Source: Nocardiopsis prasina DSM 43845 (GTDB lineage Bacteria; Actinomycetota; Actinomycetes; Streptosporangiales; Streptosporangiaceae). From it: 64,000 bases of DNA. Below the pieces are notes generated by a model. It saw only the letters and a program-made list of their open reading frames with translations. It had not been told where the DNA came from and ran no database searches. Positions 8,239 to 16,928 of this stretch are shown piece by piece. The position numbers and the translations under genes are program-made. How positions within the stretch are numbered: the stretch's first letter is position 1; the number at the start of each line of letters is the position of its first letter. Location: NCBI RefSeq assembly GCF_000341265.1, contig NZ_ANAE01000125.1, forward strand, positions 36,678 to 100,677. Reading direction: 5' to 3'.

Positions 8239-10107
8239 TCACAGCTTCTGGACGGAGCCCTCGTACATGCCTTCGAGCAGGTCCCGGTACCGCTCCTCGA
8301 CCGCCCTGCGGCGCATCTTCAGGCTCGGCGTGATCTCGCCCTGTTCCACCGTGAGCTCGTTCGGGAGGATGGCGAAGTCCTTGATGGACTCGTGCCGCGG
8401 CAGGCCGCGGTTGAGCTCGTCGATGGCCTCCTGGACCATCGCGCGGACCCGGGGCTCCCGGGTCAGGCCGAGGTAGTTCAGCGCGCCCAGGCCGTTGGCC
8501 TCCGCCCAGACCTCGATCGCCTCGGCGTCCAGGGTCACGAGCGCCACGCAGTAGGGACGGCGGTCGCCGTGCACCACCAGGTTGCCCACGTAGGGGCACA
8601 GTGACTTGAACCGGCTCTCGATGCTCTGCGGAGCCACGTACTTGCCGCCCGCGGTCTTGATCAGTTCCTTCTTGCGGTCGGTGATCCGCAGGCGGCCGTT
8701 CTCCAGGGCGCCGATGTCCCCGGTGGCGAACCAGCCGTCCTCGTCGAGGACCTCCTCGGTGGCGCCGGACAGGTTGTGGTACCCGCGCATCACGCTGCCG
8801 CCGCGCAGCAGCACCTCGCCGTCCTCGGCGATCCGCACCTCGGTCCCGGGCAGGGGCAGCCCGACCGAGCCGAACCGCACGTCGCCGGGCCGGTTGAGGA
8901 AGGCTCCCGCCGAGGTCTCGGTCAGGCCGTAGCCCTCCAGGATGGTGATCCCCGCGCCGTAGAAGAACCGCCCGATCTCGGGGGCCAGGGGCGCGCTGCC
9001 GGACACGAAGAACTTCAGCCGGTCACCGAACCGGGCGCGCAGCTTGTCGAAGACCAGGCGGTCGGCCACCCTGTACTGGGCGGCGAGCAGGCCCCCGGGC
9101 TCCCGGCCCTCCTCCTTCGACCGGGCCACCTGGTCGCCCACGCCCACCGCCCACTTGAAGATCCGGTACCTGGCCGCCCCGCCCTCCTTGGCCTGCATGA
9201 CGACCCGGTTGAACACCTTCTCGAAGATGCGCGGGGCCGCGGCCATGAAGGTGGGCCGCACCAGCGCGAGGTTGTCGACGATCCGGTCCACGCGACCGTC
9301 GACGGCGGTCGTGAAGCCCAGGCGCAGCTGGGCGACCTGCATGACCTTGCCGAAACTGTGGGCGAGCGGCAGCCACAGGGACTGGACGTCGTCGGCGTCG
9401 AGCATCTCCCAGCCCTGGGCGCGCATCTCGTCGCCCATCACCCGCAGGGCCTCGGCCTCGTAGAGCCAGTTGGCGTGGTCCAGACGCACCCCCTTGGGGC
9501 GACCGGTGGTGCCGGAGGTGTAGATCAGCGTCGCCAGGTGGTCGGCGCGCACCGAGGAGACCAGTTCGTCGAAGAGTTCGGGCCGCTCTTCGTGCAGCCG
9601 GGCCCCGACGGCCTCCAGTTCTGCCAGGCCCATGACCCAGGCGTCGTCGCCACCGGCCGCTCCCTCGAACGCGATGACCCGGGACAGCCCGGGCATGGCC
9701 CCGCGCTGCTCCACCAGCTTGGCGACCTGCTCGTCGTTCTCCGCGAAGGCGACCATGCTGCCGGAGTCGGACACGATGTACGCGCAGTCGGGCGGTCCGG
9801 AGGTGGGGTAGATGGTGGTGGAGGCGCCGCCCGCGCACAGGATCGCGAGGTCGGCGAGGACCCACTCCACGCGGGTGCTCGACGCGATCGCGCAGCGGGC
9901 CTGGGAGGTCACGCCCAGGGAGTGCAGGCCCAGCGCCAAGGCGCGGACGCGGTCACGGGTCTGGTTCCAGGTCAGTGACTCCCACGTCTCGCTGCCGCCG
10001 GTGGGGGAGGGGACCGGATAGGTGAACGCTTCCCGGTCACCGGACTCGGCGACGCGGGAGGCGAACATGTCGGGAACGGACCGATAGGGGGATGAAGTGT
10101 TGCCCAT
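8239..10107 (-). CDS. Long-chain fatty-acid-CoA ligase (AMP-forming)
   Basis: A protein of 622 residues of the ANL superfamily, FadD15-like in length and order. It activates fatty acids through acyl-adenylate to acyl-CoA. Visible motifs are the P-loop YTSGTTGRPKG (about 215), the adenylate-binding GYGLTETSAG (about 410), and DRKKELIKTAGGKYVAPQSIE with the catalytic Lys near 500. The start at 10107 is supported by TAGCTT ending 6 bases before the ATG, the leaderless pattern seen elsewhere in the window, and there is no Shine-Dalgarno. It is a single-gene unit; chain-length preference cannot be read from the sequence. Confidence 0.93.
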   Translation of the reverse strand: MGNTSSPYRSVPDMFASRVAESGDREAFTYPVPSPTGGSETWESLTWNQTRDRVRALALGLHSLGVTSQARCAIASSTRVEWVLADLAILCAGGASTTIYPTSGPPDCAYIVSDSGSMVAFAENDEQVAKLVEQRGAMPGLSRVIAFEGAAGGDDAWVMGLAELEAVGARLHEERPELFDELVSSVRADHLATLIYTSGTTGRPKGVRLDHANWLYEAEALRVMGDEMRAQGWEMLDADDVQSLWLPLAHSFGKVMQVAQLRLGFTTAVDGRVDRIVDNLALVRPTFMAAAPRIFEKVFNRVVMQAKEGGAARYRIFKWAVGVGDQVARSKEEGREPGGLLAAQYRVADRLVFDKLRARFGDRLKFFVSGSAPLAPEIGRFFYGAGITILEGYGLTETSAGAFLNRPGDVRFGSVGLPLPGTEVRIAEDGEVLLRGGSVMRGYHNLSGATEEVLDEDGWFATGDIGALENGRLRITDRKKELIKTAGGKYVAPQSIESRFKSLCPYVGNLVVHGDRRPYCVALVTLDAEAIEVWAEANGLGALNYLGLTREPRVRAMVQEAIDELNRGLPRHESIKDFAILPNELTVEQGEITPSLKMRRRAVEERYRDLLEGMYEGSVQKL

Positions 10108-10113
10108 GTCACA

Positions 10114-10119
10114 AAGCTA
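10114..10119 (-). promoter_or_regulatory. -10 element, leaderless acyl-CoA ligase gene
   Basis: TAGCTT on the minus strand ends 6 bases before the ATG at 10107, so transcription would begin at or next to the start codon. Confidence 0.55.
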
Positions 10120-10261
10120 CCCCCGGGTAGGGGGGTGGGCAACACTCCGTGGGCGAATGTGTGCGGGTCCACGGACCCCTGTGACCCAGCGGGTTCGGGT
10201 CCGGAGGGGGACCATCGGACCTCGGCCGCGCGGCCCGCGCCCCCTCCCGGCGGGAGGGCGT

Positions 10262-10744
10262 TCAGTCGGTCCCGATGGGTGCGACGGCCGCCTCGGTCAG
10301 GGCGATCAGGTCCTTGGGGGTCAGCTCCATCTGGAGGCCGCGCCGCCCGGCGGAGACGTAGACCGAACGCAGCCCGGTCACCGAGGAGTCGATCACCGTC
10401 CGCAACCGCTTGCGCTGCCCCAGCGGACTGATGCCGCCGCGCACGTACCCGGTGATCTTCTCGGTCCGGGCCGGGTCGGCCATGGTCGCCCGCTTGCCCC
10501 CGACCGCCGCCGCCAGAGCCTTGAGGTCCAGCGAGGTGCTCACCGGAACCACTCCCACGGTGAACTCTCCGTCCACCTCGGCCACCAGCGTCTTGAACAC
10601 GTGCTCGTGGGGCACCCCGATCGCGTCGGCGGCGTCCGAGCCGTAGGAGTGGCCGTCACCCCCGTCAGCCTCATAGGGGTGCAGCGTGTAGGTGGTCTTG
10701 GTCCTGCTGGCGGCCACGGTCGCGGGCGTGGCTTTTCCACTCAT
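10262..10744 (-). CDS. ybaK: Cys-tRNA(Pro) deacylase, YbaK/EbsC type
   Basis: A protein of 160 residues. This family removes mischarged cysteine from tRNA-Pro. Typical features are PHEHVFKTLVAEVDGEFTVGVVP, with the conserved Lys in VFKTLV, SLDLKALAAAVGGKRATMADPA, and GYVRGGISPLGQRKRLRTVID. The length is normal for a free-standing YbaK. The ATG at 10744 has AGGTG five bases upstream. It lies between the acyl-CoA ligase and Lon-N genes on the same strand. Confidence 0.92.
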   Translation of the reverse strand: MSGKATPATVAASRTKTTYTLHPYEADGGDGHSYGSDAADAIGVPHEHVFKTLVAEVDGEFTVGVVPVSTSLDLKALAAAVGGKRATMADPARTEKITGYVRGGISPLGQRKRLRTVIDSSVTGLRSVYVSAGRRGLQMELTPKDLIALTEAAVAPIGTD

Positions 10745-10862
10745 GGGTCACCTGGGCCTTCCACTTCGTACTACCGACCTCAGGGCAGGCTACTCCTCCG
10801 TACGCGGAACGGCGCGCCAGGTGAGGGGGTGTCCCGTCCCGGTGTGGCGTCCCGAGGACCTC

Positions 10863-11645
10863 CTAGTTGAAGGAGATCCCGTTGTCGAGGAAGGGGCCGG
10901 CGGGCAGGTTGGGCAGGTCGGGGGCGGCCACGATCCGGTTCTCCCTGCGCAGGAACCGTGCGGCCACGGCCAGGCGGGTCGCCGTGTTCTCGGCCTCCAA
11001 CAGGCGCTGCTTCTCCGCCGAGTCGAGCACCACCGACATCGCCACGGAGTACGACAGCGCGATCGGGTCGCGGGGCAGGTCACCCGAGGACTCCGACGCC
11101 ATCCCGATCTCCGACAGCCGCCGCTGGTACACCTCGTACAGGTCCCGTACCCGGTCGGCGTGTTCCTCGACGTCGGGGCCCAGCGCCTCGGGCAGCAGGG
11201 ACACCGACGCCGCCGAGTAGTCGTCCACGGAGGAGGGGTCGGCCTCGGACAGGTCGGTGATGGTGAACCGCGTGCCGCCCTCGATGACCAGGTCGTACCT
11301 GCCGTCCTCGTAGGTGCGCACGTCGCGTACCAGGGCGGTGCACCCGGTCGCGCTCACGAGCGGAAGGGAGGGCCGGGCGCCCGGCCCCGCGGTGATGGGC
11401 ACTCCGGTGTCCGCGCCCCCCGAGCCCTGCCCGGACTCGCTGGCCACCTCGTTCCCCAGCTCGATCCACACGACCCCGAACCGGGCGGGTCCGCGATCAC
11501 GGCCGCCCGTCTCACCCCCGGCGAGGGTCGGGCCGAGCAGCTCCGAGACCAGCCGACGGTACCTCTGCTCGAACACGTGGAGGGGGATCGTCATACCGGG
11601 GAACAGCACGGTGTTCAGCGGGAAGATCGGCAGTGCCTCTGGCAT
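10863..11645 (-). CDS. Lon N-terminal (LON substrate-binding) domain protein
   Basis: A stand-alone protein of 260 residues with the N-terminal domain of Lon protease (LPIFPLNTVLFPGMTIPLHVFEQRYRRLV at the start) but no AAA+ or Ser/Lys peptidase part. The domain binds unfolded proteins in Lon; the role of the free form is unknown. It is common in actinobacteria. A Gly/Ser-rich insertion (about 60-90) interrupts the barrel. On the minus strand CATACT ends 6 bases before the ATG, which suggests a leaderless mRNA with a slightly degenerate -10. Confidence 0.88.
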   Translation of the reverse strand: MPEALPIFPLNTVLFPGMTIPLHVFEQRYRRLVSELLGPTLAGGETGGRDRGPARFGVVWIELGNEVASESGQGSGGADTGVPITAGPGARPSLPLVSATGCTALVRDVRTYEDGRYDLVIEGGTRFTITDLSEADPSSVDDYSAASVSLLPEALGPDVEEHADRVRDLYEVYQRRLSEIGMASESSGDLPRDPIALSYSVAMSVVLDSAEKQRLLEAENTATRLAVAARFLRRENRIVAAPDLPNLPAGPFLDNGISFN

Positions 11646-11682
11646 GGTCCCAGTATGCCTCCGCGGAGGCGCGGACGCGGGC

Positions 11683-11710
11683 GCCCCGCCCGGAGCCGGC
11701 CGGGCGGGGC
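11683..11710 (-). terminator. Ferritin gene terminator
   Basis: An 11-bp perfect stem (11683-11693 with 11700-11710) with a 6-base loop lies 36 bases past the ferritin stop and before the Lon-N start. It separates the two units. Confidence 0.7.
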
Positions 11711-11745
11711 ATGTGGTCAGACGGTGCGCGGCGAGGCGCGACCGG

Positions 11746-12306
11746 TCAGGACACCGAGGGTCCGGCGGTGCCCGGCGCGCCCTGGCTGCCGTTGTCCTCG
11801 CTCGGCATGTCGCGGGCGACGAAGGTCTCCACGTCGAACAGGTTGCCGTTGGCGCGGTCCACGACGTTCAGGAGGGTCGACATCGTCGCGACCTCCTCCA
11901 CCTGCTCCTGGATGAACCACTGGAGGAACTGCTCTCCGGTGTAGTCCTCCTCGTCGCGGGCCACCTTGGCCAGGCGCTGGAAGTTGTCGGTCACCTCGCG
12001 CTCCTGGCGCAGCGCGAGGGCGACCAGGTCGCGGGGTACGGCGAAATCGGTCTCGATCTCGTCCACGCCCGGAAGGGCGAAGGTGACGTCGTTGTCGAGC
12101 AGATACCGCACGATCATCATCGCGTGGTCGCGCTCCTCGAGGGACTGCTCGTAGAAGACCCTGGCCAACTGGGGCAGGTCCTGGTCGTCGAACCAGGCGG
12201 CGATCGCCACGTACTGGTGCGAGGCGGTGAACTCGTGCCGCACCTGGTCGACGAGGAGACGGTGGAACTTGGAATGGTTGCTATCGCCGGTCTTGTTCGA
12301 AGTCAT
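11746..12306 (-). CDS. Ferritin (bacterial non-haem, BfrB-like)
   Basis: A protein of 186 residues that stores iron in a 24-mer cage. The four-helix bundle carries the ferroxidase ligands in VRHEFTASHQYVAIAAWF, YEQSLEERDHAMMIVRYLLD and QEQVEEVATMSTLLNVVD. The haem-ligand Met of bacterioferritin is not evident, and the tail is Gly/Pro-rich. The ATG at 12306 is preferred; a start at 12324 would put codons inside a perfect 8-bp inverted repeat. Neither has a clear Shine-Dalgarno. In mycobacteria the related bfrB is activated by IdeR; iron-box-like sequences upstream suggest similar control here. Confidence 0.93.
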   Translation of the reverse strand: MTSNKTGDSNHSKFHRLLVDQVRHEFTASHQYVAIAAWFDDQDLPQLARVFYEQSLEERDHAMMIVRYLLDNDVTFALPGVDEIETDFAVPRDLVALALRQEREVTDNFQRLAKVARDEEDYTGEQFLQWFIQEQVEEVATMSTLLNVVDRANGNLFDVETFVARDMPSEDNGSQGAPGTAGPSVS

Positions 12307-12317
12307 GTCACTACGAT

Positions 12318-12335
12318 AACGCATTCAAATGCGTT
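12318..12335. promoter_or_regulatory. Perfect dyad before the ferritin gene
   Basis: Arms AACGCATT and AATGCGTT are separated by CA. The site is 12 bases upstream of the ferritin start. Its AT-rich core resembles Fur-family (Fur/Zur) operators in general form, but no specific regulator can be named. Confidence 0.5.
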
Positions 12336-12369
12336 TTACGAAACCCCTCCGAGTGGTGTCGTAATGAAT

Positions 12370-12412
12370 AAGGCTAGCCTTTCTTTCGTCATATTAGGTT
12401 AGGTGTCCCAAA
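12370..12412. promoter_or_regulatory. Iron-box-like elements (IdeR/DmdR type)
   Basis: Two elements lie 64-106 bases upstream of the ferritin start. At 12370-12381 there is a perfect 12-base palindrome AAGGCTAGCCTT. At 12394-12412 the 19-mer matches the consensus iron box TTAGGTTAGGCTAACCTAA at 14 of 19 positions, with the whole left half intact. In mycobacteria IdeR binding upstream of bfrB activates it. Control here is inferred from similarity and position. Confidence 0.5.
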
Positions 12413-12504
12413 GTTAGGCGACGCTTATTGCGCGCGATTGGGGGAGTGGCGGGGTCGGAGCCGCGAAGCGGGGTTCGCGCCGGTCGCGCGGGTGTCGAGT
12501 GGGT

Positions 12505-12529
12505 GTGGTGTCCATCATCCGGACACCAC
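12505..12529. promoter_or_regulatory. Inverted repeat upstream of hisD
   Basis: Perfect 9-base arms GTGGTGTCC and GGACACCAC with a 7-base spacer end 25 bases before the hisD -10. Position and symmetry suggest an operator for the his operon. No known binding consensus was recognised. Confidence 0.4.
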
Positions 12530-12554
12530 CACACGGGGATTGGGCCGAGCCCCC

Positions 12555-12560
12555 TAGACT
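12555..12560 (+). promoter_or_regulatory. -10 element, leaderless hisD
   Basis: TAGACT ends 6 bases before the GTG at 12567, and there is no Shine-Dalgarno. Transcription probably starts at or beside the initiation codon. Confidence 0.6.
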
Positions 12561-12566
12561 GGGACC

Positions 12567-13880
12567 GTGATCAGTCGAATCGACCTCCGAGGCTCCTCAG
12601 ACGACCCGCGCGACGCCCTTCCGCGCGCCGAAATCGATGTGGCGGACGCCACCGAACGCGTCCGACCGCTCTGCGAGGACGTCCGCCATCGCGGAACCGA
12701 GGCCCTGGTCGAACTCACCGAACGCTTCGACGGCGTGCGGCTCACCGACGTCCGCGTCCCCAAGGACGCCATCGACACCGCTCTCGCCGAACTCGACCCG
12801 GCCGTGCGCGCCGCGCTGGAGGAGTCCATCCGGCGCGCCCGCAAGGTCCACCACGCGCAGCGCCGCCGGGACCACACCACCCAGGTCGTCCCCGGCGGCA
12901 CCGTCACCGAGAAGTGGATCCCGGTCAACCGCGTCGGCCTCTACGTGCCGGGCGGCCGCGCCGTCTACCCGTCCAGCGTCATCATGAACGTCGTCCCCGC
13001 CCAGGAAGCGGGCGTGTCCTCCCTCGCGGTGACCTCGCCGCCCCAGAAGGACTTCGGCGGACTGCCGCACCCGACCATCCTCGCCGCCTGCGCCCTGCTC
13101 GGCGTCGACGAGGTGTACGCGGTCGGCGGCGCGCAGGCCGTGGCGATGTTCGCCTACGGCACCGAGGACTGCGAGCGCGTCGACATGGTCACCGGCCCCG
13201 GCAACATCTGGGTCGCCGCGGCCAAGCGGCTCCTCAAGGGCGTCATCGGGATCGACGCCGAGGCCGGACCCACCGAGATCGCGATCCTCGCCGACTCCAC
13301 CGCCAACCCCGACTACGTCGCGGCCGACCTCATCAGCCAGGCCGAACACGACGTCGTCGCCGCCTCCGTCCTGGTCACCCCGGACGAGGCCCTGGCGGAG
13401 GCGGTCACCGAGCGCCTCGCCGCGCGTGTCGCCGCCACCAAGCACAGCGACCGCGTCCGCGAGGCCCTGGCCGGTCCGCAGTCCGGCATCGTCCTGGTCG
13501 ACGACCTCGAACAGGGTCTGGCCGTCGTCGACGCCTACGCGGCCGAACACCTGGAGATCATGACCGCGGACGCTCCCGCCCGGGCCGCGCGCGTGCGCAA
13601 CGCCGGAGCGATCTTCGTCGGCGACCACTCCCCGGTCTCCCTCGGCGACTACGCCGCGGGTTCCAACCACGTGCTGCCCACCGGCGGCTGCGCCTGCCAC
13701 TCCGGCGGCCTGAGCGTGCAGACCTTCCTGCGCGGGGTGCACGTCGTGGAGTACGACCGTGACGCGCTGGCCGACGTCGCCCATCACGTCATCACCCTGT
13801 CCCAGGCCGAGGACCTGCCCGCGCACGGCGAGGCCGTCGCCGCGCGCGCGGACCGCGCCGAGGAGGGGAACACCCCCTGA
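12567..13880 (+). CDS. hisD: Histidinol dehydrogenase
   Basis: A protein of 437 residues. It catalyses the last two steps of histidine synthesis, oxidising L-histidinol to L-histidine with two NAD+. Typical motifs are [49 protein letters not shown] and the Zn/substrate-binding [33 protein letters not shown] closes the active site. The GTG start is set by the -10 only 6 bases upstream. It is the first gene of the his operon. Confidence 0.98.
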   Translation: MISRIDLRGSSDDPRDALPRAEIDVADATERVRPLCEDVRHRGTEALVELTERFDGVRLTDVRVPKDAIDTALAELDPAVRAALEESIRRARKVHHAQRRRDHTTQVVPGGTVTEKWIPVNRVGLYVPGGRAVYPSSVIMNVVPAQEAGVSSLAVTSPPQKDFGGLPHPTILAACALLGVDEVYAVGGAQAVAMFAYGTEDCERVDMVTGPGNIWVAAAKRLLKGVIGIDAEAGPTEIAILADSTANPDYVAADLISQAEHDVVAASVLVTPDEALAEAVTERLAARVAATKHSDRVREALAGPQSGIVLVDDLEQGLAVVDAYAAEHLEIMTADAPARAARVRNAGAIFVGDHSPVSLGDYAAGSNHVLPTGGCACHSGGLSVQTFLRGVHVVEYDRDALADVAHHVITLSQAEDLPAHGEAVAARADRAEEGNTP

Positions 13881-14012
13881 CCCGGGGGCGTTCCAGCAGT
13901 TCCGGGGAGGTGCCGGGGGTGACCGCCCCCGGCGGCGCCCGAAAACCGGCCGAAGCGAACCGGAGGCCGTCAGACGCCCGCCCCGGCGGGGCGATCGGCC
14001 ACGGGGACCCGT

Positions 14013-14029
14013 GTGACCACGGTGGTCAC
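14013..14029. promoter_or_regulatory. 17-base palindrome between hisD and hisC
   Basis: GTGACCAC, G, GTGGTCAC form a perfect dyad 42 bases before hisC, within a 190-base hisD-hisC gap that otherwise shows nothing. It could be an operator or a weak internal hairpin. Confidence 0.35.
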
Positions 14030-14070
14030 CGCGGCCCCGGTGGACCGTCCCGCCACAACCGACCACGAGT

Positions 14071-15162
14071 GTGAAACCAGTGAGCTTCACCCTGAACGAC
14101 CTGCCGCTGCGCGACGATCTGCGCGGCCGCTCGCCTTATGGCGCACCGCAGATGGACGTGCCGGTGGTCCTCAACACCAACGAGAACCCCCACGCCCCCT
14201 CGCCGCGTCTGGCGAAGGCCCTGGCCGAGGCGGTGGCGGACACCGCCCTGGGACTCAACCGGTATCCCGACCGGGACGCGGTCCGCCTGCGCGAGGGCCT
14301 GGCCGCCTACCTGGGCCACGACCTGACCGCGGCCAACGTCTGGGCGGCCAACGGCTCCAACGAGATCCTCCAGCAGCTGCTCCAGGCCTTCGGCGGTCCG
14401 GGTCGCACGGCGATGGGCTTCGAGCCCTCCTACTCCATGCACCCGATCATCTCCCGGGGGACCGGGACGAACTGGGTGCCGGTCCCGCGCGACGCCGACT
14501 TCCGGATCGACGTGGGCGCGGCCCTGGCCGCCATCGCCGAACACCGGCCCAGCGTCGTCTTCCTCACCTCGCCGAACAACCCGACCGGCACCGCCCTCGG
14601 GATCGCCGACATCGAGCGTGTCGCCCTGGCCGCCCCCGGTGTCGTGGTCGTCGACGAGGCCTACGCCGAGTTCCGTCGCGAGGGCACGCCCAGCGCCCTG
14701 GCCCTGCTGCCGGAGCACGCCAGGCTGATCGTCTCGCGCACCATGTCCAAGGCCTTCGCCCTGGCCGGGGCGCGGGTGGGCTACCTCGCCGCGCACCCCG
14801 CCGTGGTGGACGCCCTCCAACTGGTCCGTCTCCCGTACCACCTGTCCGCGATCACCCAGACGGTGGCCGTCACCGCCCTGGAACACGCCGAGGAGCTCCT
14901 CGGCGCCGTCGCCGACCTGCGCGCCGAACGCGACGCCATCGTCACCTGGCTGCGGGAACAGGGCTTCTCCGTCGCCGACTCCGACGCCAACTTCGTCCTG
15001 TTCGGTGAGTTCGAGGACCGCGGCCGGGTCTGGCGGGACCTGCTCGAGCAGGACGTCCTCATCCGTGAGACCGGCCCCGACGGCTGGCTGCGCGTCACCG
15101 TCGGCACCACCGAGGAGATGGCGGCGTTCCGCGCGGCCCTCCTGAAGGCCACCGGCCGGTAG
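14071..15162 (+). CDS. hisC: Histidinol-phosphate aminotransferase
   Basis: A PLP-dependent fold-type I enzyme of 363 residues. It transaminates imidazole-acetol phosphate to histidinol phosphate with glutamate. Features include [46 protein letters not shown] and the PLP-Lys segment [18 protein letters not shown]. The start is uncertain: GTG 14071 (used here) or GTG 14080, neither with a clear ribosome site. Another gene of the his operon follows 67 bases later. Confidence 0.96.
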   Translation: MKPVSFTLNDLPLRDDLRGRSPYGAPQMDVPVVLNTNENPHAPSPRLAKALAEAVADTALGLNRYPDRDAVRLREGLAAYLGHDLTAANVWAANGSNEILQQLLQAFGGPGRTAMGFEPSYSMHPIISRGTGTNWVPVPRDADFRIDVGAALAAIAEHRPSVVFLTSPNNPTGTALGIADIERVALAAPGVVVVDEAYAEFRREGTPSALALLPEHARLIVSRTMSKAFALAGARVGYLAAHPAVVDALQLVRLPYHLSAITQTVAVTALEHAEELLGAVADLRAERDAIVTWLREQGFSVADSDANFVLFGEFEDRGRVWRDLLEQDVLIRETGPDGWLRVTVGTTEEMAAFRAALLKATGR

Positions 15163-15229
15163 CCGCGTCGGGCCCCGCCCGACACCACAGCACGTTCCAC
15201 CACGACAGCACCACCAAGGATCAGGGACC

Positions 15230-15823
15230 ATGAGCCGCATCGGGCGCGTCGAACGCGCAACCAAGGAAACCAAGGTCATGGTCGAGGTCGACCTGGACGG
15301 CACGGGCGTCGCCGACGTCTCCACCGGAGTCGGCTTCTTCGACCACATGCTCGACCAGCTCGCCAAGCACGGGCTCTTCGACATCACCGTGCGCACCGAG
15401 GGCGACCTGCACATCGACTCTCACCACACCATGGAGGACACCGCCCTCGCCCTGGGCGCGGCCTTCCGCGAGGCACTCGGCGACCGTGCGGGCATCCGCC
15501 GCTTCGCCGACGCCAAGGTGCCCCTCGACGAGGCCCTGGCCGAGGTCACCGTCGACGTGTCCGGCCGCCCCTACCTCGTGCACACCGAGCCCGAGGGCAT
15601 GGCACCGATCATCGGCCGCGACTACGACACGACCATGACCCGCCACATCTTCGAGTCGTTCGTCGCCCAGGCCCGTGTGGCCCTGCACGTCCACGTGCCC
15701 TACGGCCGCAACGCCCACCACATCGTGGAGGCGCAGTTCAAGGCGTTCGCCCGCGCGCTGCGCCAGGCCACCGAGAACGACCCGCGCGTGGACTGGGTGC
15801 CCTCCACCAAGGGCGTCCTGTAG
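15230..15823 (+). CDS. hisB: Imidazoleglycerol-phosphate dehydratase
   Basis: A protein of 197 residues: the monofunctional Mn-dependent IGPD without the phosphatase domain of the E. coli enzyme. Metal-binding motifs GFFDHMLDQLAKHG, DSHHTMEDTALALG and RNAHHIVEAQFKAFARAL are intact. The ATG at 15230 follows AAGGA. The stop codon abuts the start of a 53-codon gene, so translation is probably coupled. Confidence 0.97.
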   Translation: MSRIGRVERATKETKVMVEVDLDGTGVADVSTGVGFFDHMLDQLAKHGLFDITVRTEGDLHIDSHHTMEDTALALGAAFREALGDRAGIRRFADAKVPLDEALAEVTVDVSGRPYLVHTEPEGMAPIIGRDYDTTMTRHIFESFVAQARVALHVHVPYGRNAHHIVEAQFKAFARALRQATENDPRVDWVPSTKGVL

Positions 15824-15985
15824 ATGGACACCGACCTCTGGGGCCTGTTCCTGCTGGTCCTGGGCGGATTCCTCGCGGGCGGCGTCTACGCCCTGTGGGG
15901 GAGGAACCGCCTCATCGCCGGGGCCCTGGCCGGATGCGTCGCGCTCGCCGTGGTCTCCGGCGTGCTGCGGCTCGGCTACCTCTAG
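15824..15985 (+). CDS. Small membrane protein in the his operon
   Basis: A protein of 53 residues that starts immediately after the hisB TAG. It has two predicted membrane helices: DLWGLFLLVLGGFLAGGVYALWG, then AGALAGCVALAVVSGVL, joined by a basic RNR loop. Third codon positions are strongly G/C, as in real genes here. The function is unknown. The position between hisB and hisH, with back-to-back stop and start codons, suggests co-expression with histidine enzymes. Confidence 0.65.
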   Translation: MDTDLWGLFLLVLGGFLAGGVYALWGRNRLIAGALAGCVALAVVSGVLRLGYL

Positions 15986-16036
15986 TCCGCCCGCTCCAGG
16001 GCCGCTCACCTCACCAATTGAAGGGCACGCACTCGA

Positions 16037-16687
16037 ATGTCACGTGTGGTCGTCTTCGACTACGGGTCGGGCAACCTCCGCTCGGCCCAACGCGCCATGG
16101 AGCGCACCGGCGCCGACGTCACGGTCACCTCCGACCCGCACACGGCGCTGGACGCCGACGGGCTCGTCGTCCCCGGTGTGGGCGCCTTCAGCGCCTGCAT
16201 GGCCAGCCTCAGAGCCGCCGGCGGTGACCGGATCATCGGTCGCCGTGTGGCCGGGGGCCGCCCCGTCCTGGGGATCTGCGTGGGCATGCAGGTCCTCTTC
16301 GAGCGTGGCGTGGAACAGGCCGACGTCCACGCCGAGGACCGCGCCACCGAGGGTTGCGGCGAGTGGCCGGGCACGGTCGAACGCCTCAGGGCTCCGGTGA
16401 TCCCCCACATGGGCTGGAACACCGTCACCCCGCCCGAGGACTCGCGCCTGTTCGCCGGTGTGGGCCCCGAGGAGCGCTTCTACTTCGTGCACTCCTACGC
16501 GGTCCGCCGCTGGGAGTTCGTCAGCCACAGCGACCGCTTCCGCGGCCCCCAGGTCACCTGGTCCGAGCACGGCGAGCCGTTCGTGGCCGCCGTGGAGAAC
16601 GGCCCGCTCAGCGCCACCCAGTTCCACCCGGAGAAGTCCGGTGACGCGGGCGCCCGCGTCCTGGCCAACTGGGTCGGCAGCCTGTGA
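16037..16687 (+). CDS. hisH: Imidazole glycerol phosphate synthase, glutaminase subunit
   Basis: A class I glutamine amidotransferase of 216 residues. It releases ammonia that is channelled to HisF. The catalytic Cys is in [10 protein letters not shown] and the His-Glu pair in QFHPEKSG near the end; the oxyanion strand PGVGAF is present. The ATG at 16037 begins [15 protein letters not shown], the usual N-terminus. HisF is encoded two genes downstream. Confidence 0.97.
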   Translation: MSRVVVFDYGSGNLRSAQRAMERTGADVTVTSDPHTALDADGLVVPGVGAFSACMASLRAAGGDRIIGRRVAGGRPVLGICVGMQVLFERGVEQADVHAEDRATEGCGEWPGTVERLRAPVIPHMGWNTVTPPEDSRLFAGVGPEERFYFVHSYAVRRWEFVSHSDRFRGPQVTWSEHGEPFVAAVENGPLSATQFHPEKSGDAGARVLANWVGSL

Positions 16688-16928
16688 CCACCGCTGTGCC
16701 ACCTTGGGCCTCCGCTTCGCTCTGGCCCGGGTACGGCGCCTTCGCGGAGAGATGCGGGTCAAGGCAACACGGCATCGTCGTCCAAGCCCGGCTCGTTCCT
16801 CGTTGGCGGCTTGACTCGTCCTGCACTGTGTCTGCTGAAACCCGGACTCTCCGGCGCCGAACAGAACACCCTCCCCTGCCCAGTGCAACCCGCATGACCC
16901 CGAACCGAACCGAGCACGAGAAGGCACC
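16688..16928 (+). other. Atypical 241-base spacer between hisH and priA
   Basis: An open frame from a GTG overlapping the hisH stop (16684) to a stop overlapping the priA start (16932) crosses the gap, but it uses codons rare in the neighbours (AGA, TCA, CTT, CAA, AGT) and has no recognisable motif. Base composition is less GC-rich than the flanking genes. A GGGCC and GGCCC pair around TCCGCTTCGCTCT gives a small hairpin at 16707-16728. It may be an intergenic repeat element or a decayed insertion; I do not call a gene. Confidence 0.4.
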
